Shown here piece by piece: positions 1-6,806 of a DNA stretch of 41,760 bases. The DNA lies in the NCBI GenBank assembly GCA_903920215.1, contig CAIXLG010000016.1, forward strand, positions 1-41,760. Direction: 5' to 3'. Positions within the stretch are counted from its first letter, which is position 1. Each line of letters begins with the position of its first letter. This stretch comes from an uncultured Chlorobiaceae bacterium. GTDB taxonomy: Bacteria; Bacteroidota; Chlorobiia; Chlorobiales; Chlorobiaceae. The position numbers and the translations under genes are program-made. A model generated the notes under the pieces. That model saw only the letters and a list, made by a program, of their open reading frames with translations. It was not told where the DNA came from and did not search any database.

Positions 1-1
1 A

Positions 2-202
2 ACAGATGTCGTTGACGAGGTCAACAAACTTGTTCCATCCATCCGTGAAAAATTCCCCGACATCGTCTTCTTTGGCGGACAGCTTGTCTTTACCAACGAA
101 ACAATCATGGATCGCTGGCTGCACAATTACACCGTTTTTGCTGTGCAGCAGAATCTCTATCTTCACGGTATTCCTTTTGTGATTCTGCCGGTTAAGGTAT
201 AG
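2..202 (+). CDS. C-terminal end of a permease-like protein (partial)
   Basis: An open frame enters from the left edge and stops at 200-202, giving the last 66 residues of a protein that starts outside the window. It has a short soluble tail with the phrases FFGGQLVFTNETIMDRWLHN and YLHGIPFVILPVKV. The pattern 'LHN-T-FA-Q--L---G-P-V-LP--V' resembles the cytoplasmic C-terminal tail of some APC-type amino acid permeases. That match is from memory and I see no membrane segment in this fragment. It could be the tail of another transporter class. It has no visible functional link to the leucine gene downstream. Confidence 0.5.
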   Translation, partial: TDVVDEVNKLVPSIREKFPDIVFFGGQLVFTNETIMDRWLHNYTVFAVQQNLYLHGIPFVILPVKV

Positions 203-231
203 CACTATTCTAACGGGTTTGCCTTCCGCTC

Positions 232-270
232 AATGTTCAGGTAATTCCGGATGTCGGAAAATGTTCAGGT
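232..270. repeat. 11-bp direct repeats flanking a palindrome
   Basis: AATGTTCAGGT occurs at 232-242 and again exactly at 260-270. Between them lies a perfect inverted repeat, TTCCG-gatgt-CGGAA (245-259). The unit sits between the stop of the upstream gene and the candidate promoter of the leucine leader. It could be a regulator-binding site for the leu transcript or part of the 3' end of the upstream gene. There is no T-run directly after the palindrome, so it is not a convincing intrinsic terminator. Confidence 0.45.
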
Positions 271-275
271 TTGTA

Positions 276-303
276 TTGCAAGCGTTCGCGAATTTTGTAT
301 TTT
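276..303 (+). promoter_or_regulatory. Candidate promoter for the leu leader transcript
   Basis: TTGCAA (276-281) and TATTTT (298-303) are separated by 16 bp and resemble sigma-70-type -35 and -10 boxes. Transcription from here would start near 310 and include the whole leader ORF and attenuator. The match is weak, and in AT-rich DNA such pairs arise by chance. Confidence 0.3.
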
Positions 304-346
304 TAGTGCGAAGGTATTGATTGATCGATTTAATTTTTTCTTGACG

Positions 347-415
347 ATGAGCATAGCGAACCTTAATAGCCTTTTGCTTACCCTGGGCCTGCTACTCCGG
401 GCTTTATGGCTCTAA
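347..415 (+). CDS. leuL: Leucine-rich leader peptide of the leuA attenuator
   Basis: A 22-codon ORF begins ATG AGC ATA GCG AAC and ends TGG CTC TAA. It encodes MSIANLNSLLL followed by TLGLLLRALWL, so 10 of 22 residues are leucine, including runs of three. It uses five of the six leucine codons (CTT, TTG, CTG, CTA, CTC) plus TTA. It lies 115 bp before leuA and just ahead of a terminator hairpin, the arrangement of leu leader peptides in enterobacteria. No strong Shine-Dalgarno precedes the ATG. An in-frame TTG at 317, preceded by AAGG, could start a longer 32-residue version. The peptide itself probably has no function beyond making translation sensitive to charged leucyl-tRNA. The gene name is used by analogy. 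Confidence 0.8.
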   Translation: MSIANLNSLLLTLGLLLRALWL

Positions 416-495
416 GGGGAGGTGCGTTTTAGTTCGTTTTTATCGCCAGAAAGAACATTGTTAAAGCCGCCAGCCCCTCAGGGTTGGTGGCTTTT
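387..495 (+). promoter_or_regulatory. Leucine-responsive transcription attenuator
   Basis: Four mutually exclusive segments can be traced. Segment 1, GCCTG (387-391, inside leucine codons), pairs with segment 2, CGGGC (398-402). Segment 2 in its longer form GGCTTTA (400-406) is a perfect 7-bp complement of TAAAGCC (462-468), segment 3. Segment 3 is also the 5' arm of the terminator, whose 3' arm is segment 4 (481-492). A ribosome stalled on the leucine codons at 371-379 would cover segment 1, free segment 2 and favour the 2:3 antiterminator, letting leuA be transcribed. When leucine is plentiful the ribosome moves on and 3:4 forms. The pairings are seen in the sequence; the mechanism is inferred from the enterobacterial leu operon. 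Confidence 0.72.
465..495 (+). terminator. Attenuator terminator before leuA
   Basis: AGCCGCCAGCCC (465-476) pairs with GGGTTGGTGGCT (481-492) through a four-base loop, with two G-U pairs and no mismatch. It is followed by TTTT and then a T-rich stretch to about 503. It lies 35 bp before the leuA start, inside the transcript leader, as expected for an attenuator. Confidence 0.8.
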
Positions 496-530
496 GTCAT
501 TTTATAGGATCAAAAGGAGAAGAAGGTGCA

Positions 531-2213
531 ATGAAAAAAATGAATTATCAAAAATATGCAGCATATCCAGCGGTTAATCTTACCGCAAGGAGCTGGCCGG
601 ACAACACAATAACAAAAGCGCCGATTTGGTGCAGTGTGGATCTTCGTGACGGTAATCAGGCACTTCCCGTCCCGATGAGCGTTGAAGAAAAGGTTTCTAT
701 GTTTCAGCTTCTGGTCTCCGTGGGTTTCAAGGAAATCGAGGTCGGCTTTCCATCAGCTTCGGCAACTGAGTATGCATTTGTCCGCAGATTGATCAATGAT
801 AATCTGATTCCGGATGATGTTACCATCCAGGTGCTGACTCAGTCTCGTGATCACCTGATACGAAAAACGTTTGATGCAATCAGCGGAGCGAAGCGGGCAA
901 TTGTCCACCTTTACAATTCGACCTCACAGTTGCAGCGGGATGTTGTGTTTCGTAAAAACAAGGAGGAGATCAAAGCGATTGCTGTTGAGGGAACGGCGCT
1001 TGTTCGCCGCCTCAAGGATCAGTCGGGCAATGCAGGCATTCGCTTCGAGTACAGCCCTGAAAGTTTTACCGGTACTGAACTCGATTATGCCCTTGATGTC
1101 TGTCACGCAGTCATGGATACGTGGGGAGCATCTGCTGATGAAAAAATCATCCTCAATCTGCCCTCAACGGTTGAAATGTCTCGCCCCAATATTTATGCCG
1201 ACCGGATCGAGTGGTTCTGTCGCCATATTAAGGCTCGGGATGCTGTCCTGATCAGCGTTCATGCCCATAATGATCGAGGTACAGCAGTAGCAACTGCTGA
1301 GTTAGCACTTATGGCGGGAGCAGATCGTATTGAAGGGGCTTTATTTGGAAATGGCGAGCGCTGTGGCAACATGGATATCGTAGTCATGGCATTAAACCTT
1401 TTCAGTCAGGGTGTCAATCCTGAACTTGATTTTGCCGATTTGCCGCGGGTACGCGAGGTTTATCGCCGCTGTACCCGCATGGATATTCATCCTCGCCATC
1501 CTTATGCAGGAGAACTGGTTTATACAGCTTTTTCCGGTTCTCATCAGGATGCCATCAGCAAAGGGATGAAAGCGCATGCTTTGTCTCCTGACGGGTTATG
1601 GGCTGTTCCTTATCTGCCAATCGATCCCCAGGATGTCGGTTGTACCTATGAAGCGATTGTACGCATCAACAGTCAGTCAGGAAAGGGTGGAATGGCCTAT
1701 GTGCTTGAGAAGGATTTCGGGCTTCAGATTCCTAAATGGATGCAGCCCGATTTTGCTGAAGCTGTTCAGGCTGTTGCCGACACTACAGGCGAAGAGCTCT
1801 CGTCTGAGCAGATTCATGAACTTTTTCATGCCGAGTATGTTAAACTCAAGGAACCTGTTACTCTCAAAAAGTGTCATTTCAGCTGGGACGATGAGGATCC
1901 TCTTCGGAGTGATGAAGAGGCTACTACTATCAACTGCATCGTGCAGATGAGGGAGAGTGAATTCAACTTTGAGGCTAGGGGAAACGGCCCTCTCGATGCG
2001 TTTGTCAAGGGCTTTATCAAGGAGAGTGGCCTCGAATTCAGTGTTGAAGAATATGCCGAGCACGCTATTGGGCGCAGCGCCCGCGCTCTTGCCATAGCAT
2101 ATATCAAGATTGGCTGCGCCGATGGAAGGATTGCTTTTGGTGCGGGAATCGATTCGAATATCAGTCTTGCGTCCATCAAAGCCACGGTCAGTGCACTGAA
2201 CCGTCTTCCTTGA
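531..2213 (+). CDS. leuA: 2-isopropylmalate synthase (LeuA, long type)
   Basis: This enzyme makes the first committed step of leucine synthesis, condensing acetyl-CoA with 2-oxoisovalerate to 2-isopropylmalate in the cytoplasm. The 560-residue length and N-terminal extension before the barrel match the long LeuA class (as in Corynebacterium). The DRE-TIM barrel signature DLRDGNQAL is at about residues 37-45, with the catalytic Arg39/Asp40. The metal-binding HAHNDRG motif is near residue 247 and GNGERCGN follows about 25 residues later. The last ~130 residues form the LeuA regulatory domain that binds leucine. The ATG follows AAGGAG (514-519) and a further GAAGG. A second in-frame ATG lies nine bases downstream. 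Expression is probably set by the attenuator just upstream, in addition to leucine feedback on the enzyme. No other leu gene follows. Confidence 0.95.
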   Translation: MKKMNYQKYAAYPAVNLTARSWPDNTITKAPIWCSVDLRDGNQALPVPMSVEEKVSMFQLLVSVGFKEIEVGFPSASATEYAFVRRLINDNLIPDDVTIQVLTQSRDHLIRKTFDAISGAKRAIVHLYNSTSQLQRDVVFRKNKEEIKAIAVEGTALVRRLKDQSGNAGIRFEYSPESFTGTELDYALDVCHAVMDTWGASADEKIILNLPSTVEMSRPNIYADRIEWFCRHIKARDAVLISVHAHNDRGTAVATAELALMAGADRIEGALFGNGERCGNMDIVVMALNLFSQGVNPELDFADLPRVREVYRRCTRMDIHPRHPYAGELVYTAFSGSHQDAISKGMKAHALSPDGLWAVPYLPIDPQDVGCTYEAIVRINSQSGKGGMAYVLEKDFGLQIPKWMQPDFAEAVQAVADTTGEELSSEQIHELFHAEYVKLKEPVTLKKCHFSWDDEDPLRSDEEATTINCIVQMRESEFNFEARGNGPLDAFVKGFIKESGLEFSVEEYAEHAIGRSARALAIAYIKIGCADGRIAFGAGIDSNISLASIKATVSALNRLP

Positions 2214-2226
2214 CTCTTTTATTCAT

Positions 2227-2268
2227 GCGGTAACACGATTATTGTAATCGGTTACCGCTATTTTTTTT
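2227..2268 (+). terminator. Intrinsic terminator of leuA
   Basis: GCGGTAAC (2227-2234) pairs with GTTACCGC (2251-2258). The stem continues inward as CGATTA/TAATCG with one bulged A and a TTG loop. A run of eight T follows at 2261-2268. It starts 13 bp after the leuA stop codon, so leuA appears to be a single-gene transcript. Confidence 0.9.
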
Positions 2269-2306
2269 CGTACAGGAACGGTTTAATTCATTCTTACCTT
2301 ACAAAT

Positions 2307-2319
2307 AGAAATAATTTCT
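2307..2319. promoter_or_regulatory. Possible Zur operator before zur-znuACB
   Basis: AGAAATAATTTCT is a near-perfect palindrome centred on 2313, ten bases before the zur start codon. It sits in an AT-rich stretch that must hold the promoter. Fur-family regulators bind AT-rich inverted repeats of this kind, and zur genes often repress themselves. The half-site is short and there is only one copy, so this is a suggestion. Confidence 0.35.
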
Positions 2320-2328
2320 GTTTAGATC

Positions 2329-2766
2329 ATGAATGAAGCCTATACCTTGATCAAAGCGGCCGGACTCAAGCTCACGCCGCGTCGTCAAGAGATGGTTGCA
2401 TTGTTTTTGCACACACAAAAGCCGCTTTCGCCATTGGAGGTTCAGGATCATCTGAAACTTCACTTCAGGCAGTGTGGACTGCCCGGTGTGTATCGCAATC
2501 TTGAAACCCTTGTCGATTGCGGGGTGTTGTTCCGGCTTGCAGGTTTTGCCCGTGAGCGAAGCTATGCTCTTTGCTGCCGGCCTGTTCATGAACATCATCA
2601 TCACCACCATATTATCTGTTCATCATGTGGAAAGGTTGGTCAAGTTGATGTATGCGGTTATCATGAGGGAATGATGATTAAAGGTTTCCGGCTTGTGAGC
2701 CATGTGGTGCAACTGAGTGGTATCTGCGACTCCTGTGTATCGAAAGAAAAGGAGAATTTCAGTTGA
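2329..2766 (+). CDS. zur: Fur-family zinc uptake regulator (Zur-like)
   Basis: This 145-residue protein is a cytoplasmic metal-sensing repressor of the Fur family. The N-terminal half is a winged helix (GLKLTPRRQEMVALF, then PGVYRNLETLVDCGVLFRL with the typical 'YR-L--L-D-G' recognition region). The C-terminal half carries a His-rich metal site (H87 and H89-H94) and two CxxC pairs, C97/C100 and C133/C136, which bind structural zinc in this family. The family match alone does not separate Fur, Zur and PerR. The zinc assignment rests on its being first in an operon with znuA, znuC and znuB, its stop codon overlapping the znuA start. It probably represses this operon when zinc is sufficient. Confidence 0.85.
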   Translation: MNEAYTLIKAAGLKLTPRRQEMVALFLHTQKPLSPLEVQDHLKLHFRQCGLPGVYRNLETLVDCGVLFRLAGFARERSYALCCRPVHEHHHHHHIICSSCGKVGQVDVCGYHEGMMIKGFRLVSHVVQLSGICDSCVSKEKENFS

Positions 2767-3665
2767 AAAGCATAGTATACAAATCAGTTTTGGCGTATAC
2801 GCTCGTGGCGATCCTTTTCCTGAGCGGGTGTATGCATCAGACCGAAACAACAAAACTTCAGGTTGTGTGCTCTATTGAACCGCTCTCCTACTTTGTCAAA
2901 CAGATTGGAGGCAGCCATGTTGACGTATCGGTTATGGTTCCTCCAGGCGGAAATCCCCATAGTTATGAGCCTTCACCCAGGCAGATGGTCCGGCTTGGCA
3001 GCTCAGCACTGTTCATTAAGGTCGGATCAGGGGTAGAGTTTGAGCTTGACTGGATGCAGCGCTTTTTGTCTCTGAACAGCAAGCTGAAGGTCTGTAATGC
3101 AGTTGAGGGTGTTCGCCTTCTTCCTGTAAAGAAAGATGAAGCGCATGAAACTTCTCAGGAAGAGAGTCATCATCACGGACGATACGACCCGCACTACTGG
3201 CTTTCTCCGTCGAATGGAATTATAATTGCCAACAATGTCGAACACGCCCTTGCTTCAGCAGACCCGATCCACAAGAACGACTACCAGGAAAACAGGGAAA
3301 AACTTGTAACTGAACTGCAGTCACTTAACCGGGAAATTCAGAGGCAGCTTGTTACAGTAAGGAATAGACGTTTTCTGGTTTTTCATCCTGCATGGGGATA
3401 TTATGCAACGGCTTTCGGTCTTGAACAGATTGCAGTTGAGGAGGAGGGAAAGACGCTCACTCCCAGGCAGATGCAGCGTGTCATTGATAAAGCCAAAGTA
3501 AATAATATCAAGGTGGTGTTTGTTTCACCACAATTCAGCAGATCCCAAGCTGAAACTATTGCCAGAGAAATTGGTGGGGTAACGAGGAGTGTTGATCCTC
3601 TTGCGGGTGATTATCAGGAGAATCTGCGACGTGCCACGAAAACATTCATCGAGAGTATGCAATGA
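2763..3665 (+). CDS. znuA: Zinc ABC transporter substrate-binding lipoprotein
   Basis: ZnuA captures zinc outside the inner membrane and hands it to the ZnuBC permease. The N-terminus is a lipoprotein signal with lipobox LSGC (Cys23), so it is membrane anchored. The cluster A-I family ligands are visible: His66 in NPHSYE, His144 in DPHYWL, and a His in FHPAWGYY around residue 212. A short His-rich loop (H136-H138), typical of zinc rather than manganese binders, precedes DPHYWL. Translation starts at TTG 2763, with AAGGAG (2749-2754) eight bases upstream. This TTG overlaps the zur stop, so the two are translationally coupled. The 3' end overlaps znuC by ATGA. Confidence 0.9.
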   Translation: MKSIVYKSVLAYTLVAILFLSGCMHQTETTKLQVVCSIEPLSYFVKQIGGSHVDVSVMVPPGGNPHSYEPSPRQMVRLGSSALFIKVGSGVEFELDWMQRFLSLNSKLKVCNAVEGVRLLPVKKDEAHETSQEESHHHGRYDPHYWLSPSNGIIIANNVEHALASADPIHKNDYQENREKLVTELQSLNREIQRQLVTVRNRRFLVFHPAWGYYATAFGLEQIAVEEEGKTLTPRQMQRVIDKAKVNNIKVVFVSPQFSRSQAETIAREIGGVTRSVDPLAGDYQENLRRATKTFIESMQ

Positions 3666-4420
3666 AGGATCCAATTATCCAATGTGACCAGCTTTCTGTC
3701 TCATTGGGAGGGATGAAAGTGCTTGACAAGGTGACACTGTCAGTTAATGATGGTGATTTTCTTGGTATTATAGGGCCTAACGGTGGTGGAAAAACAACGC
3801 TTCTTCGAGTGATTCTCGGGTTGGAAGCTCCCTCAGCAGGCAGTGTCAGGGTTTTCGGAGGTTCTCCGGGAAGTTTCCCTGCTCGAATCGGCTATGTGCC
3901 TCAGCGCCTGTTTTTTGACCGCGACTTTCCTATCAGTATCCGCGAGCTAGTCCTGATGGGTCGAATTTCGAATAAAAAACTTTTTCAGCACTATAACAAG
4001 AGAGACAGGGAGAACGCAGATCAGGCAATCTGCACGGCTGGTCTTGAACGGCTGGCGGATCGCCGTATTGGTGACCTCTCTGGAGGCGAGCTGCAGCGGG
4101 CCCTTATTGCCCGGGCATTGGCTGGAGATCCCGAGCTCCTTCTGCTTGATGAGCCAACGGCCAGTATTGATCCGCAGATGAAAACTACTATTTACGATCT
4201 GATGGAGCACCTCAAAGAAAAGCTTACGATTGTTCTTGTCACCCACGATACCGGAACCATAAGCCGTTACGTGACAAGAATAGCTTCTCTGAATGTAACG
4301 CTTGAACTCTATGAATCCGCATTGAGCCCGAACAGGGATAGCCTCAGCGCACTCTACCACTATCCAGTTAACACTGTTGTTCATCACTCTCAAGTTTCCA
4401 GAACTATTGATCATCCTTAG
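3662..4420 (+). CDS. znuC: Zinc ABC transporter ATP-binding protein
   Basis: This 252-residue ATPase powers zinc import with ZnuB. It has a complete nucleotide-binding set: Walker [10 protein letters not shown] (residues 38-46), a Q-loop at GYVPQR (about 77-82), signature LSGGE (139-143), Walker B LLLLDE (159-164) and the switch His in VTHD. Its ATG overlaps the znuA stop by four bases (ATGA). The family also serves manganese and iron importers. Zinc is inferred from the Zur-like regulator and the His-rich ZnuA. Confidence 0.9.
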   Translation: MKDPIIQCDQLSVSLGGMKVLDKVTLSVNDGDFLGIIGPNGGGKTTLLRVILGLEAPSAGSVRVFGGSPGSFPARIGYVPQRLFFDRDFPISIRELVLMGRISNKKLFQHYNKRDRENADQAICTAGLERLADRRIGDLSGGELQRALIARALAGDPELLLLDEPTASIDPQMKTTIYDLMEHLKEKLTIVLVTHDTGTISRYVTRIASLNVTLELYESALSPNRDSLSALYHYPVNTVVHHSQVSRTIDHP

Positions 4421-4424
4421 CGGT

Positions 4425-5246
4425 ATGCTGCACGAAATTCTGGCTTTTGAGTTTATGCGCAATGCGTTGCTTGCTGCAATTCTTTCCAGTGTCGCCTGTG
4501 GTATTATAGGCACCTATGTCGTAGTGAAAAAGATCGGGTTTATCAGCGGAGGCATCGCTCATACAGCTTTTGGCGGGATCGGTCTTGGTTACTACCTCGG
4601 GATCAATCCACTGCTCGGAGTTATACCATTCAGTCTCTTCGCCGCCATTGCTATCGGCCTGATGAGCAAAAAGGCCAAAGTTGCCGAAGATAGTGCTATC
4701 GGTACGTTCTGGGCAGTCGGGATGGCTGTCGGGGTTATATGTATCAGTCTAAAACCTGGATATGCCCCCGATCTTTTCAGCTATCTTTTCGGTAACATAC
4801 TTACGGTTCCAACATTTGATCTCTGGATGATCCTGTTGCTAGATTTTTTTATCATTGGAGTGGTATGGCTACTCAACAAGGAGTTTCTTGCCATATCGTT
4901 TGATGAGGAGTACGCCAGGGTGTCGGGATTGAAAACAACAGCTCTCTACCTTTTGATGCTCTGTCTGATTGCATTGACGGTGGTGGTCATGATGCGGGTT
5001 GTGGGTATCGTGATGGTTATTGCGCTTTTGACTATTCCTGCGGCTATTGCAAGGATGTTCAGTCGTACTCTTCCTGGTATGATGCTGCTGGCAATAGCGC
5101 TTTCATTGTTATTCAGCATCAGCGGCCTTTGGTTTTCCTATCAGTTTGATCTGGCATCCGGAGCGACAATTATTCTTGTTTCAGGGTTTGTTTTTTTTCT
5201 GGTGCATGCCTGGCGGCTGGTCAGTGCTTCATTGACGGCACAATGA
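4425..5246 (+). CDS. znuB: Zinc ABC transporter membrane permease
   Basis: This is the channel-forming subunit of the zinc importer, of the ABC-3 family, with about eight hydrophobic segments. Typical family phrases are [25 protein letters not shown] near the N-terminus, and EEYARVSGL followed by [22 protein letters not shown] chose ATG 4425, four bases after the znuC stop. The frame stays open further upstream to a TTG at 4377, but that would overlap znuC by 44 bases and add a poor N-terminus. It is the last gene of the zur-znuACB unit. No terminator hairpin is evident after it. Confidence 0.9.
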   Translation: MLHEILAFEFMRNALLAAILSSVACGIIGTYVVVKKIGFISGGIAHTAFGGIGLGYYLGINPLLGVIPFSLFAAIAIGLMSKKAKVAEDSAIGTFWAVGMAVGVICISLKPGYAPDLFSYLFGNILTVPTFDLWMILLLDFFIIGVVWLLNKEFLAISFDEEYARVSGLKTTALYLLMLCLIALTVVVMMRVVGIVMVIALLTIPAAIARMFSRTLPGMMLLAIALSLLFSISGLWFSYQFDLASGATIILVSGFVFFLVHAWRLVSASLTAQ

Positions 5247-5325
5247 TGACCGGGCAGGTAGCCCGACGGATTACCCCCTCTGACACACTGCCTACGATGA
5301 GGTGAAAGAGTGCAGCAAACCCGCA
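5221..5325 (-). pseudogene. Remnant of a universal stress protein gene (C-terminus only)
   Basis: On the minus strand, in a frame without its own start codon, 34 codons read CGFAALFHLIVGSVSEGV followed by [16 protein letters not shown] and a stop at 5221-5223. This is the C-terminal signature of universal stress proteins: the 'G--G-xxLxxGSVxExVxRxxxCPVxxV' stretch covering the nucleotide-binding loop and last strand. Going upstream on that strand, the similarity stops at about 5325 and no N-terminal USP sequence is found in any frame up to 5398. The fragment overlaps the end of znuB by 26 bases on the opposite strand. The simplest reading is a deleted gene whose 3' end survives next to an essential neighbour. 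Confidence 0.7.
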
Positions 5326-5398
5326 GAGTTTCTTTCTGCGATTGCCTGATAGGTAAAAGCAATGGTTAAACTACCGCATGACCTTCAGAAAATGGCTC

Positions 5399-5575
5399 TC
5401 AGGCTTTTACTTCGCATTTTCCTTGTTCCTGCGATATCAGGAAAAGCGCAAAAACGACTCCCGGCAACCAGCCAAGCAGAGTTAGAAGCCCGGTCAGCAT
5501 AATCGTTCCGGCTTCCTTGTTCATAATTGCGGCGGGTGGAAGAATAACGGCGAGAATCAATCTGCGAATATCCAT
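5399..5575 (-). CDS. YqaE/Pmp3-family small membrane protein
   Basis: This 58-residue protein has two hydrophobic segments and the UPF0057 (YqaE/Pmp3) pattern: MDIRRLILAVILPPAAI, then a second helix GLLTLLGWLPGVVFALFLI. In yeast, Pmp3 affects membrane potential and salt tolerance; bacterial roles are poorly known. I start it at ATG 5575 because AAGGAG lies six bases upstream. The frame remains open a further ten codons with no better signal. It stands alone, with an AT-rich region of about 200 bases upstream (5576-5776) that probably holds its promoter and shows no other gene. Confidence 0.8.
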   Translation of the reverse strand: MDIRRLILAVILPPAAIMNKEAGTIMLTGLLTLLGWLPGVVFALFLISQEQGKCEVKA

Positions 5576-5776
5576 AGCAATCTCCTTTTTGTATGAAATA
5601 AACAAAATTTACTACTTAAACTGACAACAAGCAATGCAAAAACATAATCATGAATTTTGTAACTATTTGGTAATAGTAAAGCTTGCATTATTAAGCTAAA
5701 TTAGTAAATTAAATTCCCTTCAGAAAAATCGTGAGTAAATAGTGCTCTAGATTTGTTCAACATAAATTGAAATAAC

Positions 5777-6088
5777 TTGCCTAATAAAGTTCATCCCGAA
5801 GTGGTTTTGGATGATGTAGAAGAGGTCATTGAAGAGCCTAATTTTAATAACTACAATACCTCGCCAGAGCCGCCCAGCCCTTACGCAGACCTTGAAAAAA
5901 AGTATCGAAAAAATCGGTTTAACAAAGGAAGAAGCAAAAATCCTTCCGAGTTTTTCAGCGTAAGCGGTACAGGTGCACGTTCTGCATCGAAAAGTGCTGA
6001 CGGCAACAAGCTGCAGCAAAAAAGAAAACCGAAAAAAAAGACAACCTCCAAAGTATATCGATCCACTTCCGGCAAACGTAACCCGTAA
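5777..6088 (+). CDS. Hypothetical protein with acidic N-terminus and basic C-terminus
   Basis: I do not recognise this 103-residue protein. The first 50 residues are acidic and Pro/Asn-rich (VVLDDVEEVIEEPNFNNY). The last 55 are strongly basic (KLQQKRKPKKKTTSKVY near the end). There is no signal peptide, membrane segment or Cys/His motif. The charge split suggests a disordered protein that could bind nucleic acid, but that is a guess. The start at TTG 5777 lacks a clear ribosome site; valine codons about ten residues in are alternatives. The opposite strand also has an open frame (5747-6115), but its composition looks less protein-like. Confidence 0.5.
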   Translation: MPNKVHPEVVLDDVEEVIEEPNFNNYNTSPEPPSPYADLEKKYRKNRFNKGRSKNPSEFFSVSGTGARSASKSADGNKLQQKRKPKKKTTSKVYRSTSGKRNP

Positions 6089-6234
6089 GCAGCCTGCTGA
6101 ATCAGCACGCCGCATCCTTTAACCTCAATTTTTTATGAGGTCAGGATTGTGCGGGAATATTTCAGCTGTTGAACTCTTCAAAGAAGATTCGTAGCTTTCA
6201 TAGGTTGTAACTTTATCATTACATCTTATGTCCT

Positions 6235-6750
6235 ATGCTGCTTATCAATCGCTTCATTTGTCTTATTGAAGACCATGCGGAATCCCTTTCTCTGCAATGG
6301 GTACAGAATGTCCGCAATAATCCACTCACATCAGGATACGCCAGCCTCTCAAAAGAAGCTCTACATGATATTGTCTATAACCGGTTCAGAAAACTGGGCC
6401 AGTGGATAGGCAGACAAGAGGGTCGAGATCGTGAAATCGCAGAGCAGTTCTGTGAAATAGGAGTTCAAGGGGCAAAATCAGGTTTTAAAGTCAGTGAAAT
6501 GGTCTATTCGTTCATGCTTGAACGGGATCTTCTCTGGAGCTACCTTCTTGATGAAGGTATTGTTACCGAAGGTATCGATTTGAACCGGGCGATCGAATTT
6601 TCCCACCAGTTGAACTATTTTTACGAAAAGGCTATTTATTTTGCCATTGTCGGATACGAAGGTCAGCAACTTTCCTCTCCTGACACAAGGGCTCAAGGTG
6701 TTTTCGACAAAATTTTTGAAGGTTTCAAGCATTGGATTGTTGTTCAATAA
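6235..6750 (+). CDS. RsbRD_N-like helical sensor protein
   Basis: This 171-residue, apparently all-helical protein resembles the N-terminal domain of RsbR/RsbD-type stressosome co-antagonists and related kinases. Features are a helix with 'L--W---V' (SLSLQWVQNVRNNP), then 'LYNRFRKLGQWIG' and KVSEMVYSFMLERDLLW. In this protein the domain stands alone, with no STAS, kinase or output domain. That makes it a candidate small signalling protein, but no partner gene is nearby. The ATG at 6235 gives the full domain. It may share a transcript with the phosphodiesterase gene 56 bases downstream. Confidence 0.6.
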   Translation: MLLINRFICLIEDHAESLSLQWVQNVRNNPLTSGYASLSKEALHDIVYNRFRKLGQWIGRQEGRDREIAEQFCEIGVQGAKSGFKVSEMVYSFMLERDLLWSYLLDEGIVTEGIDLNRAIEFSHQLNYFYEKAIYFAIVGYEGQQLSSPDTRAQGVFDKIFEGFKHWIVVQ

Positions 6751-6806
6751 CGATTGTGTAAAGCCAGCAGCAGAGTGGCATTGATCGTTCCTATTATTTC
6801 CGTGGT

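Noticed and set aside
341-346. TTGACG as the -35 box of the leuA promoter
   Set aside because: It would start transcription after the leader ORF begins, which conflicts with the leader peptide and attenuator; no good -10 follows at the right spacing.
2587-2612. Run of histidines in the Zur-like protein as a cloning tag
   Set aside because: It lies inside the protein at the conserved Fur-family metal site and matches family expectation.
5247-5398. Full universal stress protein gene reconstructed through frameshifts
   Set aside because: I looked in all minus-strand frames above 5325 and found no N-terminal or central USP sequence.
5747-6115. Minus-strand ORF of 122 residues opposite the charge-segregated protein
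   Set aside because: It is Cys/Phe/Arg-rich in a way typical of an antisense shadow, with no start signal; the plus-strand frame is more protein-like.
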